A DNA stretch of 64,000 nt from Nocardioides sp. TF02-7 (GCF_022437945.1 NZ_CP092535.1:558001-622000), one strand, 5' to 3'; shown: positions 19,663 to 32,726, numbered from the stretch's first letter. Notes: generated by a model not told the origin, from the sequence alone. A program made the numbers and translations.

Positions 19663-21055
19663 TCAGACCCGGTGGAGGCGACGGGCGGCCTCGGCGACCG
19701 ACCCGCTCATCGAGGGGTAGACCGTGAACGCCTGCGCGAGCTGGTCGGCGGTCAGCGACTCGGCGACGGCGAGGGAGACGGGGTGGATCAGCTCGCTGGC
19801 CCGGGGCGCGACGACCACGCCGCCGACCACGATGCCCGTGCCGGGTCGGCAGAACAGCTTCACGAACCCGTCCTGGACCCCCTGCATCTTCGCCCGCGGG
19901 TTGCCGCGCAGCTGGAGCATCACGGTCTCGGCCTGGATCTCGCCGGCGTCGACCGCCCGCTGCGACCAGCCGACGGTGGCGATCTCGGGGGCGGTGAACA
20001 CGTTGGACGACACCCGCTTGAGGTCGAGCGGCGCGACGGCGTCGCCCAGGAAGTGCCACATCGCGATCCGGCCCTGCATCGCCGCGACCGAGGCGAGCAT
20101 GAGCACGCCGGTGCAGTCGCCGGCGGCGTAGACCCCGCGGGCGGACGTGCGGGAGACCCGGTCGACCTTCACGAACCCGCCGTCGTCGGTCACCACGCCG
20201 GCCTCCTCGAGCCCGAGCCCGCTGGTGTTGGGCACCGAGCCGAGCGCGAGGATGCAGTGCGATCCCTCGACCACGCGCCCGTCGGAGAGCGTGACGGTCA
20301 CCCGGTCGCCGTCGCGGGTGACCGACGCCATCCGCGACTGCGACAGCACGGTCATCCCGCGCCGCTTGAGGACGTCCTCGAGCACCTGTGCGGCCTCGGC
20401 GTCCTCGCCCGGCAGCACCCGGTCGCGGGAGGAGACGAGGGTGACCGGGATGCCGAGGGCGAGGTAGGCGCTGGCGAACTCGGCGCCGGTCACGCCCGAC
20501 CCGACGACCACCAGCTCGGTCGGCACCTCGGTCAGGTCGTAGACCTGCTCCCAGGTGAGGATCCGCTCGCCGTCGGGCCGGGCCGACGGCAGCGTCCGCG
20601 GCGACGCACCGGTGGCCACCAGCACGGCGTCGGCGGCGAGCACCTCGTCGGTGCCGTCGGCCGCCGTGGCGACGACCCGGCCCGGTCCGTCGAGCCGGCC
20701 CCGCGCCTGCACGACCCGCACGCCCTCCCCGCTCGAGCCGCCGGGCGATGTCGGCGCTCTGCTCGGCCGCGAGCCGCTTCACCCGCCCGTTCACGCGGCT
20801 CAGGTCCACCCGGATGCCGGTCGCCTGGTCGCCCTCGGCGTCGTGGAACACCACGCCGAGCTCGGGGGCGTCGGCCATGTCGGTCATCAGCTCGGCGGTG
20901 GCGATCAGCGTCTTGCTCGGCACGCAGTCGGTGAGCACCGCGGAGCCGCCGATGCCGTCGGAGTCGACGACGGTGACCTCCGCCCCGAGCTGGGCCGCGA
21001 CCAGGGCCGACTCGTAGCCGCCGGGGCCGCCGCCGACGATGACGACGCGTTCCAT
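19663..21055 (-). CDS. lpdA: LpdA-type NAD(P)H quinone reductase (flavoprotein disulfide reductase family; one frameshift)
   Basis: FAD site [23 protein letters not shown](P) site [17 protein letters not shown], and second FAD motif [14 protein letters not shown]. The redox motif is degenerate: [19 protein letters not shown] has only the second cysteine of the CxxxxC pair, and the C-terminal His-Glu dyad of lipoamide dehydrogenase is absent. Both features match mycobacterial LpdA, a quinone reductase rather than a lipoamide dehydrogenase. The start at 21055 has GAGAGG 6 nt upstream. An extra base in the C run 20727-20730 breaks the frame; corrected length is 463 aa. It lies 65 nt downstream of lpd on the same strand. 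Confidence 0.88.
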
Positions 21056-21120
21056 GAGAGGCCTCTCAGACATGGTCGGGCTGGACGGGCTGGACGGGCT
21101 GTCGGGCTGGTGAGGGTGGG

Positions 21121-22519
<1,399 letters not shown>

Positions 22520-22525
22520 GTCCTC

Positions 22526-22531
22526 AGCCTA
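22526..22531 (-). promoter_or_regulatory. -10 element of lpd
   Basis: TAGGCT on the minus strand, 6 nt before GTG 22519. Confidence 0.5.
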
Positions 22532-22586
22532 GTGGTCGCCCCCGCGGGCCCGGCGGGTGAGCCCCGGCGACCGTGACCGGACGCAC

Positions 22587-22592
22587 TAGCCT
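22587..22592 (+). promoter_or_regulatory. -10 element of the GGCT-like gene
   Basis: TAGCCT 6 nt before GTG 22599. Confidence 0.45.
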
Positions 22593-22598
22593 GACGCC

Positions 22599-23051
22599 GT
22601 GACGTCGTACGCCGCCTACGGGACCAACCTGGACCCCGCCCGGATGAACGCGCGGTGCCCGCACTCGCCGCTGCAGACGACGGGGTGGCTGACCGGCTGG
22701 CGGCTCACGTTCGGCGGCGAGGAGCACGGCTGGGACGGCGCGCTCGCGACGATCGTGGAGGACCCGATCGAGCAGGTCTTCGTCGCGGTCTACGACGTGA
22801 GCCCGCTCGACGAGGCGGTGCTCGACGAGTGGGAGTCGGCGGACTCGGGTCTCTACCGCAAGACGAAGGTCCGGGTGGCGACGCTCACCGGCGAGGTCGT
22901 GGCGTGGACGTACGTCCTCGACGCCTACGAGGGCGGCCTGCCGTCGGCGTCCTACCTCGGCGTGCTCGCCGACGCAGCGGAGGCCGCCGACGCACCCGTC
23001 GACTACGTGGCCGCCCTGCGTCGGCGTCCGTGCCGCTCGATCGGTCTGTGA
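22599..23051 (+). CDS. Gamma-glutamylcyclotransferase-like (GGCT/AIG2 fold) protein
   Basis: 150 aa. YAAYGTNLDPARM is the GGCT phosphate-type loop (family pattern YGSNL). LDEWESADSGLYRKTKVRV carries the acidic residue region expected for the catalytic glutamate and the conserved GLYRK step, and ASYLGVLADAAEA follows. Members release 5-oxoproline from gamma-glutamyl peptides or act on related amides. Which substrate applies here is not evident. It diverges from lpd and converges with the SDR gene (16 bp between stops). Confidence 0.8.
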   Translation: MTSYAAYGTNLDPARMNARCPHSPLQTTGWLTGWRLTFGGEEHGWDGALATIVEDPIEQVFVAVYDVSPLDEAVLDEWESADSGLYRKTKVRVATLTGEVVAWTYVLDAYEGGLPSASYLGVLADAAEAADAPVDYVAALRRRPCRSIGL

Positions 23052-23067
23052 CCCGGCTCGGCGGCCG

Positions 23068-23898
23068 TCACCCGTCGCCCTGGGCCAGCTCGGCGACGTG
23101 CTGCCACTCCTCCCAGGTGGCCAGCCGCGACTCGTAGTCGGCCCTGGCCACACCGAGCGGCGCGGAGCCGAGGAAGACCCGCAGGGGCGGCCGCTCGGCG
23201 TCGACGACCGCGAGCACGGCGCGGGCCGACGCCCGCGGGTCGCCGGGGCCCACGGTGCGGCGGGCCCGTCGCTGCCGGGCCTCCTCGCGCACGCCGTCGT
23301 ACGCCGGCAGCGGCGTCGCGTGCCGCGCGGAGGCGCCGCTCCAGTCGGTGGCGAACCCGCCGGGCTCGACGAGGGTGACGTGGATGCCGTGCCCCGCGAC
23401 CTCCTGGGCGAGCGCCTGGGAGAAGCCCTCGAGCGCCCACTTCGACGCGTGGTAGGCCCCGAGGTTGGCGTAGGCGGTGATCCCGCCGACGGAGGAGACC
23501 TGCAGCAGGTGGCCGGAGCGCTGCTCGCGCAGCAGGGGCAGCGCGGCCTGGGTCACCCAGAACGCACCGAGGACGTTGGTCTCGAGCTGGGCCCGGAGCT
23601 CCTCCTCGGTGAGCTCCTCGACCATGCCGAACTGCCCGTAGCCGGCGTTGTTCACGACGACGTCGAGCCGGCCGAGGCGGCGGTGTGCCTCCTGCACGGT
23701 CGCGAAGCAGGCGGTCCGGTCGGTGACGTCGAGCCGGAGCGGGAGCAGGGCGTCGCCGAACCGCTCCGCGAGGTCGGCGAGGGAGCCGGTGTCGCGAGCC
23801 GTGGCGGCGACCCGGTCGCCGCGCTCGAGGGCGGCGACGGTCCACTCCCGGCCGAAGCCGCGGGACGCGCCGGTGATGAACCAGGTCTTGGCAGTCAT
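23068..23898 (-). CDS. Short-chain dehydrogenase/reductase
   Basis: Complete 276-aa classical SDR: cofactor loop TGASRGFGREW, LDVVVNNAGYGQFG (NNAG), catalytic Ser in LLQVSSVGG, and YHASK for the Tyr/Lys pair. The Arg in ATARDTG after the second strand suggests NADP(H). EPGGFATDWSG is the usual PG motif. No partner gene indicates a substrate. TAGGGT lies 7 nt before the ATG (minus strand, 23906-23911). Confidence 0.88.
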   Translation of the reverse strand: MTAKTWFITGASRGFGREWTVAALERGDRVAATARDTGSLADLAERFGDALLPLRLDVTDRTACFATVQEAHRRLGRLDVVVNNAGYGQFGMVEELTEEELRAQLETNVLGAFWVTQAALPLLREQRSGHLLQVSSVGGITAYANLGAYHASKWALEGFSQALAQEVAGHGIHVTLVEPGGFATDWSGASARHATPLPAYDGVREEARQRRARRTVGPGDPRASARAVLAVVDAERPPLRVFLGSAPLGVARADYESRLATWEEWQHVAELAQGDG

Positions 23899-24011
23899 GG
23901 CCGGGACCCTAGGGCCTGCCCTCCGAGCAGGGCAGCCGACCTGCTGCCGCCGTAGCCTCGCGGCACCGGCACTCGTTGGCCGGTGAGCCGCACCGAACCC
24001 AGGAGCTGATC

Positions 24012-25478
24012 GTGCGCCTCACCCCCAGGCTGGCCCTCGCCGGCGCCGTCGCCTGCGCGGCGACCGCCGCGCTCACCGTCCCCACGCCGGCCGCTCCGGC
24101 CTCTCCCGCCGCACCCGCTGCGGTCGCGGCGGCGGCTCCGGCGGCCCCGACCCCCGCGACGCGGGCGGCGGTGGCCCGGCGCGGGCTGCGTGACGTGATG
24201 TGGGTGGGCAACAACTGGGACGGCACCGCCAGCGTCGTCGACGCCCGCACGTTCAAGGTCCTCAAGCGCGGTGTGGACCTGATCCCCGACAAGCAGCAGG
24301 AGCTCGCCGACATCGCGCGGAACCCGCTCGCGCTCGCGATGTACCTCGCGATCAAGGTCGGGCCGGGCGAGGGCCACGACCAGTACGTCGACGACATGTT
24401 CACCACGCTCGACGGGCGGTACCTCGCCGTCTCCCGGCCGAGCTTCGCCGACGTCGTGTGGATCGACGTCCGTCGCGCCACCCTCGGCCGCCCGGGCGCG
24501 ATCGTGCGCGAGCAGCAGATGGACGGCTACCGGACCGACCACATGGGGCTCTCGCGCGACGGCCGCCGCCTGCTGGTCTCCGACTCCACCTCACGGCAGG
24601 TGATCGAGTACTCCATGGTCGACGAGCGGCTCGCCGACGGCACCCGGGTGCGGATGGGTGACCGGCTCCGGACCTTCGAGTCCGGCGAGACGCCGCACGA
24701 GAGCAACTTCTCCCGCGACGGCCGCCGGATCTACCACGCCTCCATCGGGCGGGTCTACACCCCCGGCGACGGCACCGAGGCGCTCGACGCGCTGCTCGAC
24801 CCGATCTCCGACCTGGTCAAGGGCGACCGGTGGTTCCAGGTCGTGCGCGACCGCGACTTCAGGGTGATCCGCCGCTGGGAGATCGGGCACGAGCTCGCGG
24901 AGGCCGGCTACCCGCACATGAGCAGCGCGGTGCGGCCGATGGCGGTGACGCCGAACGAGCGGTTCATCTACTTCCAGGTGTCGTTCTTCCACGGGTTCGT
25001 CGAGTTCGACACCCGGGCGCCCGACCTCAACGGCCGGGTCGACTACACCCTCGGGCAGCGGCAGAAGGTCGAGGAGCCGCGGGTCGGCGCGGTGACCCGG
25101 CTGGTCCGGCTGCCCAAGCACACCCGGCTGCCGCGCGACCTCTACGTCAACGACTCCGCGCACCACGGCCTGTCGATCGACCGCCGCGGCCGGACGCTCT
25201 GCGTCGCCGGGACGATGGACGACTACGCCGCGCTCGTCGACCGCCGCACCGGCAGGCGCACGCTGTTCAACGAGAAGACGACCGGCCGCTACTACGGCAA
25301 GCCGTACTGGACGACCGAGGGACTCGGCGACACCTGCTGGGTCTCCCTCAGCGACGCCGACGCGCTCGCGGTGCTCGACACGAGGACCGGGAAGCAGCTG
25401 GCCTACCGCAAGGTCGGCAACCACCCGCAGCGGGTCCGTCACGGCTACGTGCGCAAGAGCCTCGTCCGGCAGTGGTGA
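24012..25478 (+). CDS. Secreted beta-propeller protein of unknown function
   Basis: 488 aa. GTG 24012 is chosen for the AGGAG ribosome site at 24001-24005 and because it begins a signal peptide (RLALAGAVACAATAALTVP). An Ala/Pro-rich stretch of about 35 residues follows, then blades of YncE/NHL type (VMWVGNNWDGTASVVDARTF, TTLDGRYLAVSRPSFADVV, LSRDGRRLLVSDSTSRQVIE, LSDADALAVLDTRTGKQLAY). Such propellers bind partners or small ligands; no catalytic residues can be assigned. It is intact and alone, between an SDR gene and punA. Confidence 0.72.
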   Translation: MRLTPRLALAGAVACAATAALTVPTPAAPASPAAPAAVAAAAPAAPTPATRAAVARRGLRDVMWVGNNWDGTASVVDARTFKVLKRGVDLIPDKQQELADIARNPLALAMYLAIKVGPGEGHDQYVDDMFTTLDGRYLAVSRPSFADVVWIDVRRATLGRPGAIVREQQMDGYRTDHMGLSRDGRRLLVSDSTSRQVIEYSMVDERLADGTRVRMGDRLRTFESGETPHESNFSRDGRRIYHASIGRVYTPGDGTEALDALLDPISDLVKGDRWFQVVRDRDFRVIRRWEIGHELAEAGYPHMSSAVRPMAVTPNERFIYFQVSFFHGFVEFDTRAPDLNGRVDYTLGQRQKVEEPRVGAVTRLVRLPKHTRLPRDLYVNDSAHHGLSIDRRGRTLCVAGTMDDYAALVDRRTGRRTLFNEKTTGRYYGKPYWTTEGLGDTCWVSLSDADALAVLDTRTGKQLAYRKVGNHPQRVRHGYVRKSLVRQW

Positions 25479-25480
25479 TC

Positions 25481-25486
25481 TAGGCT
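25481..25486 (+). promoter_or_regulatory. -10 element of the PNP gene
   Basis: TAGGCT 8 nt before GTG 25495, just after the stop of the upstream gene. Confidence 0.45.
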
Positions 25487-25494
25487 CACGCTTC

Positions 25495-26310
25495 GTGAGC
25501 GACTCCCCCACGCCGTACGACCTGGCCGACCAGGCCGCCGCCCGCCTCGCCGAGCTGACCGGGGTCGCCCGGCACGACGTCGCGCTCGTCCTGGGCTCGG
25601 GGTGGCTGCCGGCCGTCGACGCGCTCGGCGAGGCGACCGCCGAGATCGCGGTGACCGACCTGCCGGGGTTCAGCGCCGCGGCGGTCGCCGGCCACAGCGG
25701 CCGGATCCGCTCGATCCGGGCGGAGGGTGCCGACGGCGAGCGACGGCTGCTGGTCTTCCTCAGCCGCACCCACTTCTACGAGGGCCACGGCGTCGAGAAG
25801 GTCGTCCACGGCATCCGCACCGCAGCCGCCGCCGGCTGCCGGGCGGTCGTGCTGACCAACGGGTGCGGCGGGCTCAGGACACCTGGCGGCCCGGCCAGCC
25901 GGTGCTGATCAGCGACCACATCAACCTGACCGGGCGCTCCCCCATCGTGGGCGCCAACTTCGTCGACCTCACCGACCTCTACTCCAGCCGGCTGCGCGCC
26001 CTGTGCAAGGAGGTCGACCCGACCCTCGGCGAGGGGGGTCTACGTGCAGTTCCCCGGTCCCCACTACGAGACGCCCGCGGAGATCGGGATGGTGCGCGCG
26101 ATCGGTGGTCACCTCGTGGGGATGAGCACCACGCTCGAGGCGATCGCGGCCCGCGAGGCCGGCATGGAGGTGCTCGGCATCAGCCTGGTCACCAACCTCG
26201 CCGCCGGCATCACCGGCGAGCCCCTCGACCACGCCGAGGTGCTCGAGGCGGGCCGGGCCGCGGCGTCGCGCATGGGCGGGTTGCTGAGCCAGGTCGTGCC
26301 GCGGATCTGA
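25495..26310 (+). CDS. punA: Purine nucleoside phosphorylase (two indels)
   Basis: Phosphorolyses inosine, guanosine and their deoxy forms to base and (deoxy)ribose 1-phosphate. Seen: [14 protein letters not shown] (phosphate site), [65 protein letters not shown] and [12 protein letters not shown], matching the trimeric class of high-molecular-mass PNPs. A missing base near 25875 and an extra G in 26033-26038 break it; corrected length is 271 aa. It fits with adenosine deaminase, phosphosugar mutase and deoC elsewhere in the window as parts of nucleoside salvage. Confidence 0.93.
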
Positions 26311-26326
26311 CCGCGGTCTGCTCATC

Positions 26327-26332
26327 TAGGCT
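26327..26332 (+). promoter_or_regulatory. -10 element of the TetR gene at 26339
   Basis: TAGGCT 6 nt before GTG 26339. Confidence 0.5.
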
Positions 26333-26338
26333 CGCTCC

Positions 26339-26915
26339 GTGCCCCGGATCGCCGCCGACTCGCTGCGCAAGCACCGCGCGCACGTGCACCGCAAGGTGTT
26401 CGACGCGTTCGTGGAGCTGATGGGCGAGCGCAGCTACGACGCGATCACGATGGCCGGGCTGGCCGAGCGCGCGGGCCTCGGCCGCACCGCGATCTACCAC
26501 CACTTCCGCGACAAGGAGGCGGTGCTGGTCGCGTTCGCGACGCACACCACCACGGCGTACGTCGCCGAGCTGCGCGAGGCGCTCGCCGGCCGTGACGACC
26601 CGGCCGCGGAGCTGCGGACCTACGTCCGGCACCAGCTCGAGGCGGGCGAGCGGTTCCACATCGGGCTCGGCCCCGCCTTGTCCGGTTCGCTGTCCGACAC
26701 CGCGCGCCGTGAGATCCGGCAGCACGTCGTGGCGGTCGAGACCGTGCTGCGCGACATCCTCGGCCGGGGCCGCGCCCAGGGCGCGTTCACCTACGACGAC
26801 CTCGACGCCACCGTGTCCCTCCTCCACGCGTGCCTGAGCCCCCGGCACCTCCCCGCCCGCAGCGATCGAGTCGTTCGTGCTGCGGGCGGTCGGCGCCGGG
26901 GGCCCGGCTCAGTGA
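26339..26915 (+). CDS. TetR-family transcriptional regulator (one frameshift)
   Basis: HTH at about residues 14-60 ([39 protein letters not shown]), then an all-helical ligand domain ([20 protein letters not shown]). An extra C in 26856-26858 breaks the C-terminus; corrected it ends [15 protein letters not shown] with 191 aa. It is leaderless, from TAGGCT 6 nt upstream. It converges with the heme operon (13 bp between stops), so nothing shows that it controls it. Its target is unknown. Confidence 0.85.
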
Positions 26916-26928
26916 CGCGGACGGGGCG

Positions 26929-28313
26929 TCAGCGGGTCACGCGGACGGTGCGCTTGACCTGCACGGCCTTGTAGACCGGGTTCTTCGCGGTGCGCATGGT
27001 CAGCTTCCACTTGCCCTTGGGGGTCTTGGGCAGCACGACGGCGGCCTTGCCGTTGCGGAGACGCGGGCTCCACGTCTTCCGCTTGGCGCCCTTGGCCCAG
27101 ACGACCGTGACCTTGCCGAACGGCTTCACGTGGGCGCCGGAGAGGGCGATCGTCACCTTGCCCTTGCGCTTGGGGGTCGGCTTCTTCACCTTGACCGCGG
27201 CCTTCGCCTTCAGCGGGAACCCGAGCGCCTTCCAGCCGATCCGCACCGGCGTCTCGGTGCTGGTGTCCGCGCTCCACGAGGTGTGGCCGGGCCACACGTA
27301 GACCGCGTACTTCTTGCGCGGGTCGAGCTTCGCGCGCGGGACGTCGAGCGTCGTGGTGAACGAGCCGTCGGTGATCTGGTGCTGCATCACCCAGTCGACC
27401 GCGGTGAAGTAGGCGATGCCCTCGGCCTGGCCGAGGCCCGGCGGCACGCCGCCGGCGGGAGCGATCCCGACGTAGCCGCCGTTGCCACCGGGCAGCACGT
27501 CCTCGGTGAAGCCGGAGCCGGTGACGGAGACGGTGACGCCCGACTTGTTCGCCTTGGTGACGGCGGCCTCGACCTCGCCGGGCGCCAGGGGGCGCGGTCG
27601 CCGTGAACGCCGACGGGGCCTTGGCGTCCGGACCCGGTGCTGAAGTAGAAGTGCGCCCGGAGCGACCCCGGGAGCGCGGCGAGCAGGTCGGTGCTCCACG
27701 CCTTGCCGTCGACGGGCTGCCCGGCCGGGATGCCGAGCTCCACGGACTCCGGGCCCTCCGGGAGGACGGCCGCCCAGGCGGGGGTCGCGGTCAGCGTCCC
27801 GACTCCCTCGGCGACGGCCCAGTCGGCCGCGTCCGCCTCGAAGGTCGTGAGGACCACGCGGGTCGGCGTCGTGGCGTTCGGCCCGACCGACGTGGAGACC
27901 AGCGCGGAGATCTCGCCGGCGCCGGACGCGTCGACCGACACCGCGGGGTCGGCGATCGTCATCGTGTAGACCGGCGTGCCGTCCGGGACGCAGGCGCCCC
28001 TCTCGCCGGGCGCGAACCCGCCCTCGACCGACCCGGCGTACTGGATCTCGGTCACGCCGGTCTGGGCGTCGAACGTGCCCTCACCCTCCGGGAAGGTGAC
28101 GACGCCACCCTCGCTCTCGGTCGCCCCGTCGTCGAACGTCTGCACGCACAGGTGGTTCTGGAACTGCTGCGAGACCTGCCACTGCAGGGCGACGGGTGCC
28201 GGTGCGGCGCTCGCCGGCGCGGCCGGGAGCATCGTCAGACCGGCGCCGCCGACGCCGACGGCGACGGCCGCTGCCAGCGCCCGGCGCAGCGGGCTGGGGA
28301 CAGAGGAGGACAT
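26929..28313 (-). CDS. Secreted HtaA-domain heme-binding protein (two frameshifts)
   Basis: The signal peptide ([19 protein letters not shown]) is followed by an Htaa-type beta domain at residues about 35-230 (FQNHLCVQTFDDG, VVTFPEGEGTFDAQTGVTEI, IADPAVSVDASGAGEI). Then comes a second module (GEVEAAVTKANKSGVTVSV, LDPRKKYAVYVWPGHTSWSA) and a Lys-rich C-terminal segment of Ig-like type (KVTIALSGAHVKPFGKVTVV). Htaa domains bind heme at the cell surface and pass it to HmuT in Corynebacterium. Extra bases at 27633-27635 and 27588-27592 break it; corrected length is 460 aa. It is the last gene of the heme operon and, unlike the gene before it, has no C-terminal membrane anchor. Confidence 0.82.
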
Positions 28314-28351
28314 GCGGATCTGCCTTTCTGTGGAGGGGTCCGAGACGGTGG

Positions 28352-29757
28352 TCAGGACGATCGGGAGGAGCGTGCGGAGCGCGGCGGCGCGAGGACGAGC
28401 GTCGCCGCCGCGAGCAGCAGCAGGCCGCCGCCGGCCCACCAGGGCCAGCGGAGGGGGTCGTCGGGGGCGTCCGGCGTCGCGGTCGCAGCCGCCGCGGAGG
28501 TCAGCCGCAGCTGGGTGGCCGGCTGGTTCGGCATGGCCGGCGGGGCGAGCGAGGCCGGCTGCTCCGCGTCGGGCGGAGCGACGGCGACCGGCCCCGGCGG
28601 CGGCGCGGCCGGCGGGGGCTCGGCCGCGGGCGGCGGGGGGCGCGCTGTTGTCGACCGTGGGCTCGGAGGTCGGCGGGTCGGTCGGGGAGGGGACCACCTC
28701 ACCGTCGCCCGCGAGCGCCACGGTCAGGGGCAGCGCGACCTTGTTGGGGTCGGCGGCGCCGCCGCTGGAGTACCAGAACGAGCCGGTCCCCAGCCGCTCC
28801 ATGTAGGTCACGAACGTCTGCGGGAACGCTCCCCAGTCCGGGCCGGTGCGCACCTGGGTGCCCTCGGCCAGCTCGACCCGGACGCCCCGGTAGGCGGGCG
28901 TGGCGGTGAAGCCGTCGGGGTCGGCGAGGTCGACCTTCCGCAGCACGGCGACGGTCACCTCGGCGTCGGGCAGCGGCTCCCACGCGGTGGGATCCTCCCG
29001 CGACGAGCCGAAGCCGCCGACCGTGGCGGTCACCACCCCGCTGCCGCCCGCCACCTCGAGCACCGGGTCGGCGAGGTAGAAGAACGACTGGCCCGAGTAG
29101 TAGAGGACGGTGACGTCGCCCTCCCACGCGATCCGGGCGGTGCCCGCCTCCCGGTCGAGGGTGCCGACGCCGCCGGAGAACACCACCTGGTGGTTGCTGA
29201 ACGTGGTGCCGATCCGCAGCGGCTTGCCCGTGCTGTCCCGGGCGCGACCGGCCCAGGTCGCGGGCCGCCACCGCTTGCTGCGGGCGTCCCACTTCTCGAT
29301 CGCGACGTCGCCCGCCGCGCGGCGCCAGTCGCGCCGCTTGATCTCCTGGCCGCCGCGACCGGGGTCGCGCAGCCGCCCGGCGGAGAAGAAGTTGAAGGTG
29401 CCCGGGTCGTAGGCCGCGGTGTTGGACTCGTTGTTGATCCCCCAGCGGAGCACGGCGCCCTCGACGGCATCGGCGGCATCGGCGGGGTCCGTGGGGTCCG
29501 TGGTCGTCGGCTCGTCGGTCGGATCCGTCGTCGGGTCGCCGGTGTCGTCCGGGTCGTCGGGGTCGTCCGGGTCGTCGGGATCGTCCGGGTCGTCGGGGTC
29601 CGTGGTCGGCGACGCCGGCGGGGGGCACCTCGCCGTCGGCGTACGCCGCGGGGAGCCCGGCCGGGAACGACGAGACCGTCAGCAGCGCCGCGGCGACCAG
29701 CGCCACCACGCCCGCGACGGCCAGCAGCACGCCGGCGGTCCGGCGAGCCTCAGCCAC
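28352..29757 (-). CDS. Membrane-anchored HtaA-domain heme-binding protein (two frameshifts)
   Basis: An N-terminal signal/TM (GVLLAVAGVVALVAAALLTV) leads to a low-complexity Asp-Pro spacer (DPDDPDDPDDP). An Htaa domain follows (LRWGINNESNTAAYDPGTFN, VVFSGGVGTLDREAGTARI, LYYSGQSFFYLADPVLEVAG), then a Pro/Ala-rich linker and a C-terminal TM (WWAGGGLLLLAAATLVLA) with a short basic tail. It should hold heme on the outer face of the membrane. Extra bases at 29620-29625 and 28635-28640 break it; corrected it is 467 aa. Its start overlaps the end of the preceding gene by 8 nt (translational coupling). Confidence 0.83.
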
Positions 29758-30849
29758 GCGCCCGCCTCCCCCGTGCGAGGAGCAGGAGCCGCAGCAGGGC
29801 CGCGAGGAGCACCACGCCGGCTGCGACGAAGAACCCGACGCCTGCGGCGTCGGCGGTGCCGGACTCGTCGTCGGCGGACACGCCGGCGGCCGGCGCGGGC
29901 GCGGCCGTCGGCGTCGCCACGTCGTCGGCCGGCGCCACGGCGAAGCGCACGACCGGCGTCCGCTTCGGCAGGTCGAGCCCGAACAGCCGCAGCTCGTGGG
30001 TGCCGGGCGGGAGGTCCTCGGGGAGGGTGATCACGCCGGTCATCCGCCCGTCGTCGCCGACCAGGAACGGCCCGGCCGCCGCGAGCCCGTCGTCGAGCAC
30101 GGCCGAGACCTGGCTCCGGGGCCGCAGCCCCTGGACCGCGAACGGCAGCACGCGGCCCGCGGTCGCCGACGCCCGGTCGACCGTGAACCGCACCGGACCG
30201 AGCCGAGCCGGGAGCTCGACACCGGGGTCGGCCGTCTCCGGCGCCTCGACGGTGCCGTCCGGGAGCTCGGTCGCCGTCCCGTCGTCGGCCGGCGGGTCCG
30301 CGAGCTCCTCGACGCGGACCGGCGTGAAGCTCTCGTTGTTGGCGTTGACCACGCCGTGGGCGCCGATGGTGATGATCCCGCAGGTGACCTGCCGGCAGTC
30401 GACGGTCTCGACGGCGCCGTTGCGGCCGATCGCCTGGAACCGGGCACCGGGCACGGTGATCGTCGCCGACCAGCTGCCGTCGCCGGACATCACGGACTGC
30501 GCCGAGCCGGCGGTGTCGGAGCCGGGGAACGCGACGTAGCGCTGGTAGCCGCGGTTGTCGCGCGCCTCGCTGTCGGGCAGGTAGCGGTAGTCCACGCCGG
30601 AGGAGCCGCCCTGGCTGGGCCGCCACGACCCGCTGACGGTGCCGAAGAAGACGTAGACGCCGCCGCGGCCGCCGCGCACCACCTGGAACCCCGACCCGCT
30701 CACGCGCAGCTCGGTGGCGTAGGTCGGGTCGATCGCGGGAGCACCGTCGGCGTTCGTGATGGTGACCCGGCCCTGGGCGTGGGCGGCGGGCACCGGCCCG
30801 ACGACGAGCCCCGCCGCGGCCGCGAGCACGGCGGTGGCGAGGAGCAGCC

Positions 30850-30862
<13 letters not shown>
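29750..30862 (-). CDS. Secreted, C-terminally anchored protein of the heme operon, function unknown
   Basis: 370 aa. GTG 30862 is supported by a strong AGGAGGT ribosome site 4 nt upstream. The signal peptide (LRLLLATAVLAAAAGLVVG) precedes a beta-rich extracellular region with VSGSGFQVVRGGRGGVYVFF and a cysteine pair CRQVTC. A second module follows (LPFAVQGLRPRSQVSAVLDD, LPEDLPPGTHELRLFGLDL), ending with a TM (GVGFFVAAGVVLLAALLRLL) and basic tail. It resembles proteins encoded in hmu/hta loci of actinobacteria, but I cannot name a characterised homologue. Tight overlap with hmuV and with the HtaA gene implies a role in surface heme capture or relay. Confidence 0.72.
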
Positions 30863-31630
<768 letters not shown>

Positions 31631-31634
<4 letters not shown>

Positions 31635-32726
31635 GCCCAGCCCCCGGCCGTGCGGCGCGAGCGCCGGATCAGCCAGAAGAAGAACGGCCCGCCCACGATC
31701 GAGGTGAGCATGCCGATCGGCAGGTCGGCGTTGACGACCGCCGTGCGCGCCCAGACGTCGGCCCAGACGAGCAGCGCGGCGCCGCCGAGCGCGCTGACCG
31801 GGATCAGCATCCGGTGTCCCCGGGCCGGCCGCCATCCGCACCAGGTGCGGGACGACCAGCCCGACGAACGCGATGATGCCGCAGAAGCTGACGGCGGCCG
31901 CGGTCAGCACCGCGACCACCACGATCGCGACCAGGCGCAGCCGCTCGACGTCGACGCCGACGTGGCGGGCGGCCCGGTCGCCGAGCGCCAGCAGGTCGAG
32001 CGGGCGGCTGAGGGCGAGGGCGACGCCGAGGCCGACGACGACCAGCGGCAGGACGACGGCGACCTCGGCCCACCGCGAGCCGTTGAGGCTGCCGAGCGTC
32101 CAGAACACGATCTCCTCGCGCGCCTGCTGGTCGCCGAGGAACATCAGGAACGCCAGCCCGGCGCTGGTCATCGCGTTGAGCGCGATGCCGGTCAGCACCA
32201 GGGTGACGACCTCGGTGCGGCCGCCGTCGCGCGAGAGCAGGTAGACCAGCAGGGTCGTGGCGAGACCGCCGAGGAACGCCGCGGCGGCGATCGTCCAGGT
32301 GCCGAGCACGACGACGTCGAAGACGACCACGGCGCCGGCGGCGACCGCGGCGCCGGAGGAGACCCCGACGACGGCCGGCTCGGCGAGCGGGTTGCCGAAC
32401 ACGCCCTGCATCACCGCACCCGCGGTCGCGAGCGCGGCCCCGACCAGGGCGGCGAGCACCACGCGGGGGAAGCGCACGTCCCACAGGGTGTCCTCGCCGC
32501 GCGGGTGGCTCGGCAGCGGACCGATGTCGAGGCCGATCCGGTGCAGCAGCGAGCCGACCACCTCGTCTGGGGCGATGTCCATCTGGCCGTGGCCGGCCCC
32601 GACGACCATCGCGACCACCAGGGCCGCGGTGATGCCGCCGACCAGGCCGACCCGGCGGCCGCCGCGGCCGCGCGGCGCGCGGCCGGTCCTGGCGGTCGGT
32701 GCGGCGGTGGGCGGCGCGACGGTCAC
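31631..32726 (-). CDS. hmuU: Heme ABC transporter permease (one frameshift)
   Basis: FecCD/BtuC-type permease with about ten hydrophobic segments (VGLVGGITAALVVAMVVGAG, VVLAALVGAALATAGAVMQG, VTLVLTGIALNAMTSAGLAF, LVAIVVVAVLTAAAVSFCG). The family motif region GVFGNPLAEPAVVGVSSGAA and the cytoplasmic GIIAFVGLVVPHLVR loop that contacts the ATPase are present. An extra base at 31818-31821 breaks it; corrected it is 364 aa. GTG 32726 overlaps the hmuT stop as GTGA. Confidence 0.92.

Noticed and set aside
27603..30539. A 978-codon plus-strand open frame over the heme operon
   Set aside because: It is antisense to three recognisable minus-strand genes with signal peptides and Htaa domains, and it has no motif of its own.
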